Source: Eubacteriaceae bacterium
Lineage (GTDB): Bacteria > Bacillota_A > Clostridia > Eubacteriales > Anaerofustaceae
Reading direction: 5' to 3'
Length of the DNA: 10,069 nucleotides
NCBI GenBank assembly: GCA_031280495.1
Contig: JAITGT010000061.1
Span: forward strand, 1 to 10,069
Shown: positions 1-6,198 of the stretch, piece by piece
Numbering within the stretch: position 1 is the stretch's first letter
How the letters are laid out: each line of letters opens with the position of its first letter
Program-made: the position numbers and the translations under genes
Notes under the pieces: generated by a model
What the model saw: only the letters and a program-made list of their open reading frames with translations
What the model was told of the DNA's origin: nothing
Database searches by the model: none

Positions 1-748
1 CATTGGCAACAGGCGGGATGAGGCGGCGGATCGCCTGCGGAATAATGATCAGGCTCATGGTCTGCGCGTAGGAGTGCCCCAATGTCTGGGCTGCCTCAAA
101 CTGGCCCTTGTCTATAGACTGAATTGCGGCGCGAATGATCTCTGCGCAGTATGCAGAGGAATTCATGGCAAACGCAATAAAGGCGGCAGCAAATTTGTTG
201 TTTATCGTGAGCGCCGGATTGATTTCAGGCAAAGCGTAGTACACGAAAAAAAGCTGCATGAGCAGCGGCGTGCCCCGGAAAAAGAATATATAGGCGCCGC
301 ACATTTTGCTTAGCGCTTTATAACGGGATATTTTTCCAAGAGCAAGAAACACACTGGCTACAAGCCCCGCCGCAACGGACACAATTGTCAGGGAAACGGT
401 GATGCGCGTGCCGCGCATGAGCGCAGGAAGCCAAAAGAGCACATCAGCGACGCCTGAAGCGAAGGTGTCCGGCGCAATTTCGAAGACTTTGCCTGCAAAG
501 CCGATAAACGTGAGTTTCTCTGCTGTCCTCAGATTGCTTGCGCGAACAATGCGAAATGCTAGGTAGTTTGTTTCCGCCTTTGCAAAGCGCGTGCCGGCGC
601 CTTCCTCAAACGAGGGGGGGATGCCCGCCTCAATCATCTCCAAAGAAGGCTGCGCCAAATTGAGGATCGCAAGCAGGGCAGCAAGGGCCGCAATGCATGC
701 GGCAAAAATAATCGCTTTCTTGTTCAGCCATTTGTTGGGCTTTTTCAT
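1..748 (-). CDS. Polar amino acid ABC transporter permease (partial, C-terminus outside window)
   Basis: Inner-membrane permease of a His/Glu/Gln-type (HAAT) amino acid importer. Reading the minus strand from ATG at 746-748 gives 249 uninterrupted codons that run off the left edge. Seen: an N-terminal hydrophobic segment (residues about 12-32); a soluble stretch of about 65 residues; the family motif FRGTPLLMQLFF (about 157-168); and the EAA loop starting EAAQTLGHS (about 219) and continuing into IIPQAIRRLIPP, which contacts the ATPase. The start is supported by GGAAGG at 757-762, 8 nt upstream. It lies 67 nt downstream of the solute-binding protein gene on the same strand, so the two are almost certainly one operon, with the ATPase probably next. 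The roughly 95-residue extension before the conserved core is longer than in the compact E. coli permeases. The substrate cannot be told from sequence. Confidence 0.93.
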   Translation of the reverse strand, partial: MKKPNKWLNKKAIIFAACIAALAALLAILNLAQPSLEMIEAGIPPSFEEGAGTRFAKAETNYLAFRIVRASNLRTAEKLTFIGFAGKVFEIAPDTFASGVADVLFWLPALMRGTRITVSLTIVSVAAGLVASVFLALGKISRYKALSKMCGAYIFFFRGTPLLMQLFFVYYALPEINPALTINNKFAAAFIAFAMNSSAYCAEIIRAAIQSIDKGQFEAAQTLGHSYAQTMSLIIIPQAIRRLIPPVAN

Positions 749-774
749 CGCCTGCGCCTTCCATTCTGCCTTTT

Positions 775-804
775 GGGCATGGTGCGCAGATGCGTCCCAT
801 GCCC
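775..804 (-). promoter_or_regulatory. Intercistronic hairpin between binding-protein and permease genes
   Basis: Perfect 8-bp inverted repeat GGGCATGG (775-782) and CCATGCCC (797-804). Its 14-nt loop can form a further CGC/GCG stem. It lies in the 67-nt gap after the solute-binding protein stop and before the permease RBS. In the transcribed (minus) direction it is followed by AAAA rather than a U-run, so it is not a standard terminator. By analogy with other importer operons, it could protect the upstream mRNA end and let the binding protein be made in excess over the permease. That role is inference. Confidence 0.55.
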
Positions 805-815
805 CACTTAAGCCG

Positions 816-1655
816 CTAGTTGATCAGGGCAAATTCCCTCTTCAAAGAATCCAGCGTTCCGTTTGCCTGAAGCTCGGCAAGGGCCGAATTAAGCGCGTCT
901 ACCAGTGCCTGGTTGCCCTTCTTGACGGCTATGCCAAAAGTCTCGACCACAGCGTCGCTTTCGGCGGACTGCAGCCAGCTTGTTGCAAAGGTTTCCGGCT
1001 CGTCGTGCACATAGCCTGCCGCAACCACGCTGTCTGTCAGAATGCAGTCGATGCGGCCATTTCTTAAATCGTCAAATGCCTGCATAACCTTTTCGTAAGG
1101 GTGGGTTTCGCACTTAACCTGGCCAGTTGCAATCAATTCATCCAAAAACTCCGTGGAAGTCGTTGCGTCTTGGTAGCCAACCTTCAAGCCATTAAGCCCA
1201 GCCAGCTCCGTAACCGGAGCATTGCCCACCTTAATGGCAATCGCCTGCCAGTTCTCCACATAAGGGACAGTGAAATCCATGTCATTTGCGCGCTCTGCGC
1301 TCATCGTGACCGCCGAGCAGACGATATCGTACTTGTTCGTGCTCAATCCAGCAAAAATGCCATCCCATGCCGTGTCGATAAACACGGGCTCAAGCCCCAA
1401 CGCTGCGCAGATCGCTTTGGACATCTCCACATCGAAGCCAGTCGGCGTCACTCCGTCATCGGCGAAGTACTCTAGGGGCGGATATGCGATCTCAATGCCA
1501 ATCTGAAGCTTGCCTGCCTGGAGCAGGCCTAGATCTGGCGATCCCGTCCCGTCCACAGGCGTGCCGCTCCCGCCGTTTGTCGGTTGCGGGCTAGTACAGG
1601 CCGCCACGCCCATTGCCAGCGAAAGCGCAAGTAAAACGCACAGTGCTTTTTTCAT
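816..1655 (-). CDS. Amino acid ABC transporter solute-binding lipoprotein
   Basis: Extracellular substrate receptor (SBP_bac_3 family, 279 aa) that delivers a polar amino acid to the permease encoded just downstream. Seen: a lipoprotein signal peptide (MKK, hydrophobic core, then GVAAC with the lipidated cysteine at residue 20); a Thr/Gly/Pro/Ser-rich linker (about 21-42); and family signatures in order: LQIGIEIAYPPLEY, GFDVEMSKAICAALGL, WDGIFAGLSTNKYDIV, FTVPYVE, the lobe-2 motif LKVGYQDATTSTEFL, and DDLRNGRIDCILTDSVVA. The C-terminal 'ALNSALAELQANGTLDSLKREF' type helix is normal, so the protein is full length. The ATG start is preceded by GAGAGGG at close spacing. It is first in the visible operon. 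The ligand (histidine, cystine, glutamine or other) cannot be assigned from the sequence alone. Confidence 0.95.
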   Translation of the reverse strand: MKKALCVLLALSLAMGVAACTSPQPTNGGSGTPVDGTGSPDLGLLQAGKLQIGIEIAYPPLEYFADDGVTPTGFDVEMSKAICAALGLEPVFIDTAWDGIFAGLSTNKYDIVCSAVTMSAERANDMDFTVPYVENWQAIAIKVGNAPVTELAGLNGLKVGYQDATTSTEFLDELIATGQVKCETHPYEKVMQAFDDLRNGRIDCILTDSVVAAGYVHDEPETFATSWLQSAESDAVVETFGIAVKKGNQALVDALNSALAELQANGTLDSLKREFALIN

Positions 1656-1775
1656 TTTTCCCTCTCTAAATGGTTAAATACTATTTGAAGCCCATGCAAA
1701 GGGCAGCAAACCAGAAACAACAAAAATGGCGAGCGTCAGGCCTAGCGGCGGCTCCCCATTGAACCCAGACTATAA

Positions 1776-2214
1776 AAGAAGGCGGAATTATCTCCGAATA
1801 AAACGGATCTTAACACAAAACTGCTGCTTTTGGCAACTTTTTTGTTCGCTGCAAAGGAAGATCGCCAGCGCTCAATGCTAAATGAATGCATAGGCGCAAT
1901 GAACGAAGAATGCGCGCGCCTTTCATTATTTGAAGGCCTTTTGGCGAAGGAGATGGGCGAAATAGGCCTTTTGGCAGCCCATGCAGAAGAGGCTAGCCGC
2001 TTTGCTTTCCCCTTCGCCAGCTGGCGCGCAGTCCCTGCCCTCATGACAGAAGCGGGCTTTGGATGATGAGCGGCTCCAGCTTGCGGAGCTGGATTTTAAC
2101 GGCATTGCCCGGCAAATGCAGGCTTTGCTGCTTTATTGGCAGGCTGCCAAAGGGCCCAGGCTTTGCGCGCCCGGCTGCATCTGCCCTCAAATAGGCGGCA
2201 AAAGCGATGCCTGA
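1776..2214 (+). pseudogene. Probable frameshifted gene remnant of unknown function
   Basis: One frame is open from 1776 to the TGA at 2064-2066, and codon choice (GGC, CTT, TTG, GCA, GAA) resembles the neighbouring genes. It reads as helical, Glu/Ala/Leu-rich protein (for example MLNECIGAMNEECARLSLF). From about 2047 the next frame takes over with similar character (KRALDDERLQLAELDF, then RQMQALLLYWQAAK) and stops with TGA at 2212-2214, inside a terminator hairpin. The frames overlap only at 2047-2063, so a single one-base indel there would join them into roughly 145 residues. No ATG with a convincing RBS heads the first frame: the earliest ATG is 1875 and TTG is possible at 1830. The gene may therefore also have lost its start. 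I do not recognise the family. The alternative is chance open frames in GC-rich DNA. Confidence 0.35.
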
Positions 2215-2234
2215 GAGGCGCAGGCATCGCTTTT
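2200..2234 (+). terminator. Rho-independent terminator-like hairpin, possibly bidirectional
   Basis: A 14-bp perfect inverted repeat, AAAAGCGATGCCTG (2200-2213) and CAGGCATCGCTTTT (2221-2234), around a 7-nt loop. A GC-rich core flanked by A4 and T4 fits termination in either direction. It overlaps the stop codon of the putative remnant at 1776-2214, which is the main reason to think a plus-strand gene once ended here. It could also shield the importer promoter region from minus-strand read-through. Confidence 0.65.
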
Positions 2235-3161
2235 CCAGTGATCCCTTTGCCGCATCCAGCTGATCCGGCGGCAATGGCATGGCAGGCTGCGCCCGGTCCG
2301 GCTATGGAAGCTGCTGCATGGGCAAACTGCGTCCATCGGATGAGAGAAGGCGAGGAGGCGCTGGCCTCCTTTTTCAGCCTCCGCGGCCGACGGAAGAAGC
2401 GCGCAATCTGCGCCACGGCCGCTTTTGCTCAGCCGCGGCTTCTGCGCCAGCTGCAAAAAAAAGAAGGGGGCGCTTCGCGCTATAAAGCAGCGCAGGCGCT
2501 CCAGTCATTTTTAGGCAGCTCAATAGAGGCTCGCATGGCGCATATAGAAAGAGGGTTTGCGCTGAGCGCATTGGCGCAGAAGGCGCTCATCTCTTCAAAA
2601 TGCCAGCACTGCAGGGCGACGCTCCTGCATTAAGCGCCATTTTGCCCAGCCTCTTCCCTTGCGCTTTCAAATTGCAACGGCAGCGCTGTCAAAGCGCGCT
2701 GCTTTCCCTCCGCCCGATGGCTGTTGCTGAGCCGCCGAAGAAGCTCGCCATGCTGCATTCGCAGGCGCCCCAGGCCCCTTTGGCTCTAGACTCTAATGTT
2801 CAAGGCTCCGAATCGCTCAAAAGGCGGGAGCGCTCGAATCAGCGCCATTGCCGCTCATGCGCGCTGCCCTCCCTTTCGCGCGCAGCGCTTAGTCCAGGCG
2901 CCAGGCATTCCATTGCGGCTATGCCCTAGAATAGGGATCTCCGGTTACAGGCAATATATTTGCAAATCGGCTCTACGCGCATATAACGCTGCAAAGAAGG
3001 GGGAGAGGCAAAGCCAGGGCGGAGGGCCTATGAAGCCTGCGCCGGGAGGCTCCCGCCACTGGGATGAGGGCAGCGCCCCCTCAGGCGCGAAGAAAAGCGG
3101 CGCAGCGTTGAGCGAGGCGCCTGTGCAAGAAAACGGCGGAGCGCCTCTCGTCTGCCCCCCC
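2235..3161. other. About 0.9 kb GC-rich stretch with no supportable gene
   Basis: Several open frames occur on both strands (the longest are plus 2136-2633 and 2796-3275). All are Ala/Arg/Ser/Pro-rich, overlap one another in conflicting frames, lack good RBS sites and show no recognisable motif, as expected of open frames in GC-rich noncoding DNA. A short minus frame around 2640-2780, including MQHGELLRRLSNSHRAEG, looks slightly more protein-like but has no clear start signal. A 7-bp inverted repeat GAGGCGC/GCGCCTC (3114-3120, 3141-3147) lies downstream of the DUF2284 stop but has no U-run. This may be decayed coding DNA. Confidence 0.5.
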
Positions 3162-3701
3162 TTATTCAAGCAGCACGCAAGACACAAATGTCAGCGTGCC
3201 AGGCCCATAATAATAGGGAATGTTGTTGTCCTTGCATACCTCGCTGACCAGCATGCCAAGCGCCTCCATCGATGACGTGGTTTGGTCTGGAAAACGGCAG
3301 GGGCTGTCGGGATAGGTGCAGGTTTCGCACTGAATGCAGCCTCCAGCGCCAACCATCATAGAAGACGGGGCAATCTCCTTAATCTTTTTGCCGAACTCCT
3401 TTGAGTGCTTTCCGTGGTTTTCCCCCAACTCTGTCATTCCCTCAATGTCCAGCGAGTCCTCCAGCGTGGCGGTTGTCTGCAGAATCAGGCCCTTCTTGTA
3501 CTTATGCATGCGCTCGCTGCACTCGTCCAAAGTGCCGCACCCTGGAGGGCAAGCCCAGTTTTTTCCGTACTGGTGGCATTTGTTCTCGGCGCACGCGTCG
3601 CGCACTTCCGTGTAGACTTTGATGCTGTCTACGTCAAGATCTCCGACATTTGTAAAGCCAGCTTCATACGCTAGGCTGCGCGCTTCTTCCAACTTGCTCA
3701 T
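3162..3701 (-). CDS. DUF2284 cysteine-rich putative metal / Fe-S binding protein
   Basis: A 179-aa soluble protein of the DUF2284 family, annotated as predicted metal-binding and often found near corrinoid methyltransferase genes. Its biochemical role is not established. Seen: a first cysteine cluster, C37-x4-C42-x8-C51-PPG-C55-x5-C61 (including NWACPPGCGTLDEC), and a second, C122-x2-C125-x2-C128-x6-C135 (GGCIQCETCTYPDSPC), which is ferredoxin-like. These could hold one or two Fe-S clusters. ATG at 3699-3701 was chosen over the longer open frame (to 3797) because the family begins near MSKLEEARSLAYEAGF and because this ATG overlaps the DUF1638 stop as ATGA, indicating translational coupling. 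A plausible role is electron delivery to, or reductive reactivation of, a metallocofactor; this is inference only. Confidence 0.88.
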   Translation of the reverse strand: MSKLEEARSLAYEAGFTNVGDLDVDSIKVYTEVRDACAENKCHQYGKNWACPPGCGTLDECSERMHKYKKGLILQTTATLEDSLDIEGMTELGENHGKHSKEFGKKIKEIAPSSMMVGAGGCIQCETCTYPDSPCRFPDQTTSSMEALGMLVSEVCKDNNIPYYYGPGTLTFVSCVLLE

Positions 3702-4432
3702 TTTGTTTGGGGTTCTCCAATCTTTATTATGTCGTCCCTGTAGCTTGGCTGAATTGTGCTGCCGCTTGGGACGGTCAGAAACGAATCGCTGTCCCATTCC
3801 CCATTTAGGAATTTCTGAAACAGCGTTGTCTCGCCAACCGCTTCCTCAAACTCCCATCCCGCTTCTTCGGCAAAGCGCTTTGCAGAGGCGCGGTAGCTAT
3901 CCACACTGCCTGTGCCCGTATTGATAAAGGAAAGGCGTTTATAATGCTGGGGAGGGGCAGCGAGAACTTCCATTAGGTACTCGGCGTTGTCCTCTCCGTA
4001 CTTGTCGATATACTCCTGCTTCATTTTTTCCAGTTCCAGGCTCTCGTTTCCTCTAAAAGTTTCCTCATTCCAGCCTGAAGCGAAAAAGTAAGTGCCAGGA
4101 TGTGAGTCAAAGTATTCCCGATACTTTTCTTTGGAGCCAAGGAAAAATGTGATGCAGTCATGCGCCCTTGGAATGATGATAGGAATGGAGGCGCGAAGGC
4201 CGACAACCCCATTGTTGCACAGCCCGTAAAAAAGCAGAATTGCGTCATATTTTGCCTGCTCGATCTCATCCAGTATTTTCTGAAGCTCAATGGGCATTTT
4301 TATCTTGCCAACATTGTGGAGCCCCTGGTCTACGTACTTAATGTCAATGTCGTGCGGGCTTTTTGAAGCCAGCGCATCCACTTCTGTGCGAACAACTTCG
4401 CATGCAACAACGATCAGCCGTTTCTTTTGCAT
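3698..4432 (-). CDS. DUF1638 family protein
   Basis: A 244-aa soluble protein of the DUF1638 family, whose function is unknown and which recurs beside methylamine/betaine-type methyltransferase and corrinoid genes in methanogens and anaerobic bacteria. Conserved blocks seen: VVACEVVRTE (C11), LLFYGLCNNGVVGLR (C72), and PRAHDCITFFLGS (H91, C93). The Cys/His residues look like metal or cofactor ligands. The start is ATG at 4430-4432, preceded by AGGAG at 5-nt spacing; the open frame extends upstream to 4543, but that part crosses the promoter and is not family-like. It is the first gene after a near-consensus promoter and is coupled by a 4-nt overlap to DUF2284, so the two products are probably needed in similar amounts. 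Confidence 0.88.
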   Translation of the reverse strand: MQKKRLIVVACEVVRTEVDALASKSPHDIDIKYVDQGLHNVGKIKMPIELQKILDEIEQAKYDAILLFYGLCNNGVVGLRASIPIIIPRAHDCITFFLGSKEKYREYFDSHPGTYFFASGWNEETFRGNESLELEKMKQEYIDKYGEDNAEYLMEVLAAPPQHYKRLSFINTGTGSVDSYRASAKRFAEEAGWEFEEAVGETTLFQKFLNGEWDSDSFLTVPSGSTIQPSYRDDIIKIGEPQTK

Positions 4433-4490
4433 TTGCGCTCCTAATGGATGGGAGCAAGGCCGCCGGCGTCCCAGGCTCCGCTTTCCTTGG

Positions 4491-4496
4491 TATAAT
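4491..4496 (+). promoter_or_regulatory. Candidate -10 box (TATAAT) for the PucR-type regulator gene
   Basis: Perfect TATAAT on the plus strand, about 95 nt before the regulator start. No good -35 lies 16-18 nt upstream (GC-rich, GTCCCA region), so this would be a weak or activator-dependent promoter. It abuts the -10 of the strong minus-strand promoter (4500-4505), so polymerases at the two sites would exclude each other. Confidence 0.3.
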
Positions 4497-4499
4497 CGA

Positions 4500-4528
4500 A
4501 GTATAAGGCATGGCATATAAGCCGTCAA
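4500..4528 (-). promoter_or_regulatory. Sigma70/SigA-type promoter for DUF1638-DUF2284
   Basis: On the minus strand: -35 TTGACG (4523-4528), exactly 17 nt, then -10 TATACT (4500-4505). This is close to consensus. The expected start at about 4493 gives a leader of about 60 nt to the DUF1638 ATG. Confidence 0.72.
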
Positions 4529-4541
4529 TTCAGTAAACACC

Positions 4542-4565
4542 ATGAATAGGGCGGCATGGATTCAT
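4542..4565. repeat. Operator-like inverted repeat in the divergent intergenic region
   Basis: ATGAAT (4542-4547) and ATTCAT (4560-4565) are inverted with a 12-nt gap, so centres are about 18 nt apart. The repeat sits just upstream of the minus-strand -35, where an activator would bind. The direct repeat GGCATGG occurs at 4507-4513 (inside the minus promoter spacer) and again at 4553-4559. These are candidate sites for the adjacent regulator; short repeats of this size can also arise by chance. Confidence 0.3.
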
Positions 4566-4591
4566 AAGAAATAAAGTATAGGAGAAGGCCT

Positions 4592-6070
4592 TTGAAACTG
4601 TCGTTGGAGAAACTGGCGCAGGCGCTAAAAGCTGACTTTGGCAACGCCACGCCTTTCGGAGAGGCGGAAATTGGGCGGGCGCTCGCCTTGGGGGCAGACG
4701 AATTGGAAGAGGGCTGCATAGCCGTTGCCTTAAACGGGCGCGCGCCTGCGCATCGAAGCCCCAAAGGCGCCCTCCTTTTCTTTGGCGCAAAACAGTTAGG
4801 CATGGAAGGCCCATGCATTTTCATTGAAGGGGCGCAGGGCGCTTCCGCTGCGCAAGACGCTTTGCGCGCCCTCAACAGCCTGTTTTGGAGCTACGCCGAG
4901 TGGCAGAGCGAGCTATTGGAAGGCGTTGTGGCAGGGGATTTGGGGCGGCTTCTGTCTGCAAGCGCCAAAATTCTCTCTTCCGGCGTTGCTGCCATAAGGA
5001 GCGACGGAATAGTCTTGTCGTCTCCTCCGAACATTGGGAATGGGCTGTTTGCCGCGCTGGACCGCAGTGCGGACGGCGCCCGCCAGCTGTCAAAAGAAAA
5101 CGCCTACTCTGCCCGGGTTGAAGGCAAAGACGCTCTTTTCTACAATGTCTTTGTCGAAGGGGCCCTAGCCTGCCGCATTGCTGCGGCCAGGGAGGGAAAC
5201 GCGCCTTTCCTAGCCGACGATATGCGCGCAATGAACCTTTTGGGCAGGAGCGCCGCCTCCGTTCTGCAGTCAACGGAAAGAAGCAAATCCTGGAGCAGAG
5301 TGGACTCCCCAGTCTCACAGCTGGCAAAAAAGCTTATGGATGGAGAGCATGCAGACGAAAGGGACGTGAAAAAGGCTCTGGAAGAGTCTGGATGGATTGA
5401 GGGGGAAAGCTGTTACGTTGGCCTCATCCACCGCGTATGGGAAGGCATGTCCATGGCTCCAGGCAACGAGTTTTACGCCCACTACCTAGCCAACGCCGTG
5501 CCCGGCGCTCACCCTGTCCTGCGCAAAGGGCGGTTGTATGTCATCCTGCAAGACCGGCTTTTCTTTGACAAGGAAGGCTCCCTTGCCCGGCTGACGCTCT
5601 TTGTGCGCGACAACAACCTGCGCATTGGCGTTAGCAACGCTGCCGCCAGTTTTTCGGAGATTCCGCCATTTGTGCGCCAGGCGGAGTTCGCATTGGAAGA
5701 AGGGCTCAAAGAGGAGGGGAATTCCTGGATTTTTCATTTTCGCAAATATGCCGTGCATTACCTCGCCTCTGTCTCCCAAAGCGAGATGCCTGCGCATTCC
5801 CTTGCCTCCGAGGAGCTTCTTGCGCTTTGGCGCTATGACCAGGCAAACAAATCCGAATATTGCGACACTTTGTATATATACTTGAGCTGCAAAATGAACT
5901 CCGCCCAGGCGGCGAAAGAGCTGAGCGTGCATATCGCCACAATGGCCTACCGGCTCAAAAGGGTGTCTGAAATAGGGCGCGTGGATTTTTCTGATTTCCA
6001 TCAGCTTGCCTATATTTATTTTTCCTATTTTCTCTTGGGGATTGCCCCATCAAAGCGCATGCCCCGCTGA
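4592..6070 (+). CDS. PucR/CdaR-type transcriptional regulator
   Basis: A 492-aa cytoplasmic regulator. The C-terminal part matches the PucR-type helix-turn-helix layout: LLALWRYDQANKSEYCDTLYIYLSC, then the HTH around residues 435-460 (MNSAQAAKELSVHIATMAYR followed by LKRVSEIG), then a closing helix DFHQLAYIYFSYFLL. In most PucR proteins the recognition helix reads like HRNTLxYRL; here it is HIATMAYRL, an unusual variant. The roughly 400 N-terminal residues contain an apparent sensing region and a central part (about 240-400) resembling the degenerate-cyclase-like (GGDEF-related) segment of CdaR/PucR proteins; I cannot name the ligand. The TTG start is supported by AGGAGAAGG at 4580-4588. It is divergent from DUF1638/DUF2284 and upstream of the UROD-family gene, so it most likely controls this module in response to its substrate. 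Confidence 0.82.
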   Translation: MKLSLEKLAQALKADFGNATPFGEAEIGRALALGADELEEGCIAVALNGRAPAHRSPKGALLFFGAKQLGMEGPCIFIEGAQGASAAQDALRALNSLFWSYAEWQSELLEGVVAGDLGRLLSASAKILSSGVAAIRSDGIVLSSPPNIGNGLFAALDRSADGARQLSKENAYSARVEGKDALFYNVFVEGALACRIAAAREGNAPFLADDMRAMNLLGRSAASVLQSTERSKSWSRVDSPVSQLAKKLMDGEHADERDVKKALEESGWIEGESCYVGLIHRVWEGMSMAPGNEFYAHYLANAVPGAHPVLRKGRLYVILQDRLFFDKEGSLARLTLFVRDNNLRIGVSNAAASFSEIPPFVRQAEFALEEGLKEEGNSWIFHFRKYAVHYLASVSQSEMPAHSLASEELLALWRYDQANKSEYCDTLYIYLSCKMNSAQAAKELSVHIATMAYRLKRVSEIGRVDFSDFHQLAYIYFSYFLLGIAPSKRMPR

Positions 6071-6073
6071 ATA

Positions 6074-6135
6074 AGCTCGAATATCGAATAGAAACAGCAA
6101 AACTTGTATATTTCTCAGCTCGAGTGCTCTATAAT
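6074..6135 (+). promoter_or_regulatory. Putative promoter with repeated sites upstream of the UROD-family gene
   Basis: A perfect TATAAT lies at 6130-6135, with only a poor -35 (TTGTAT is 20 nt away), suggesting an activated promoter. Upstream are a tandem TCGAATA TCGAATA (6077-6090) and a 7-bp direct repeat AGCTCGA (6074-6080 and 6117-6123). TCGAA also occurs next to the divergent promoters at 4496-4500. These are candidate binding sites of the regulator encoded just upstream. Read-through from the regulator gene is also possible, since no terminator separates them. Confidence 0.35.
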
Positions 6136-6198
6136 ACATATAGGCCGCATATGGCAGTATTGCGCATTTGGCTGCGAAAAAACACTATCGGAGGATGT

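Noticed and set aside
591..1475. Plus-strand open frames opposite the importer genes
   Set aside because: They are antisense to a clearly recognisable solute-binding protein and permease, with no motif or RBS of their own.
1656..1830. Promoter for the importer operon
   Set aside because: Several TA-rich boxes exist on the minus strand (for example TATAGT near 1770) but none pairs with a credible -35 at 16-18 nt, so I could not choose one.
2044..2070. Programmed +1 frameshift (prfB-like) joining the two frames of the remnant
   Set aside because: No CTT-TGA-type slippery codon pair or upstream SD-like stimulator is present; a plain indel is simpler.
2136..2633. Open frame of 165 codons on the plus strand
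   Set aside because: It runs through the terminator hairpin at 2200-2234, overlaps the gene remnant in another frame, is Ala/Arg-rich without motifs and has no RBS.
2945..3187. Minus-strand open frame of 80 codons downstream of DUF2284
   Set aside because: It overlaps the 3' end of DUF2284 in another frame and has no RBS or family features.
2796..3275. Open frame of 159 codons on the plus strand
   Set aside because: It extends into the antisense of the DUF2284 gene and has shadow-like Pro/Ser/Arg composition.
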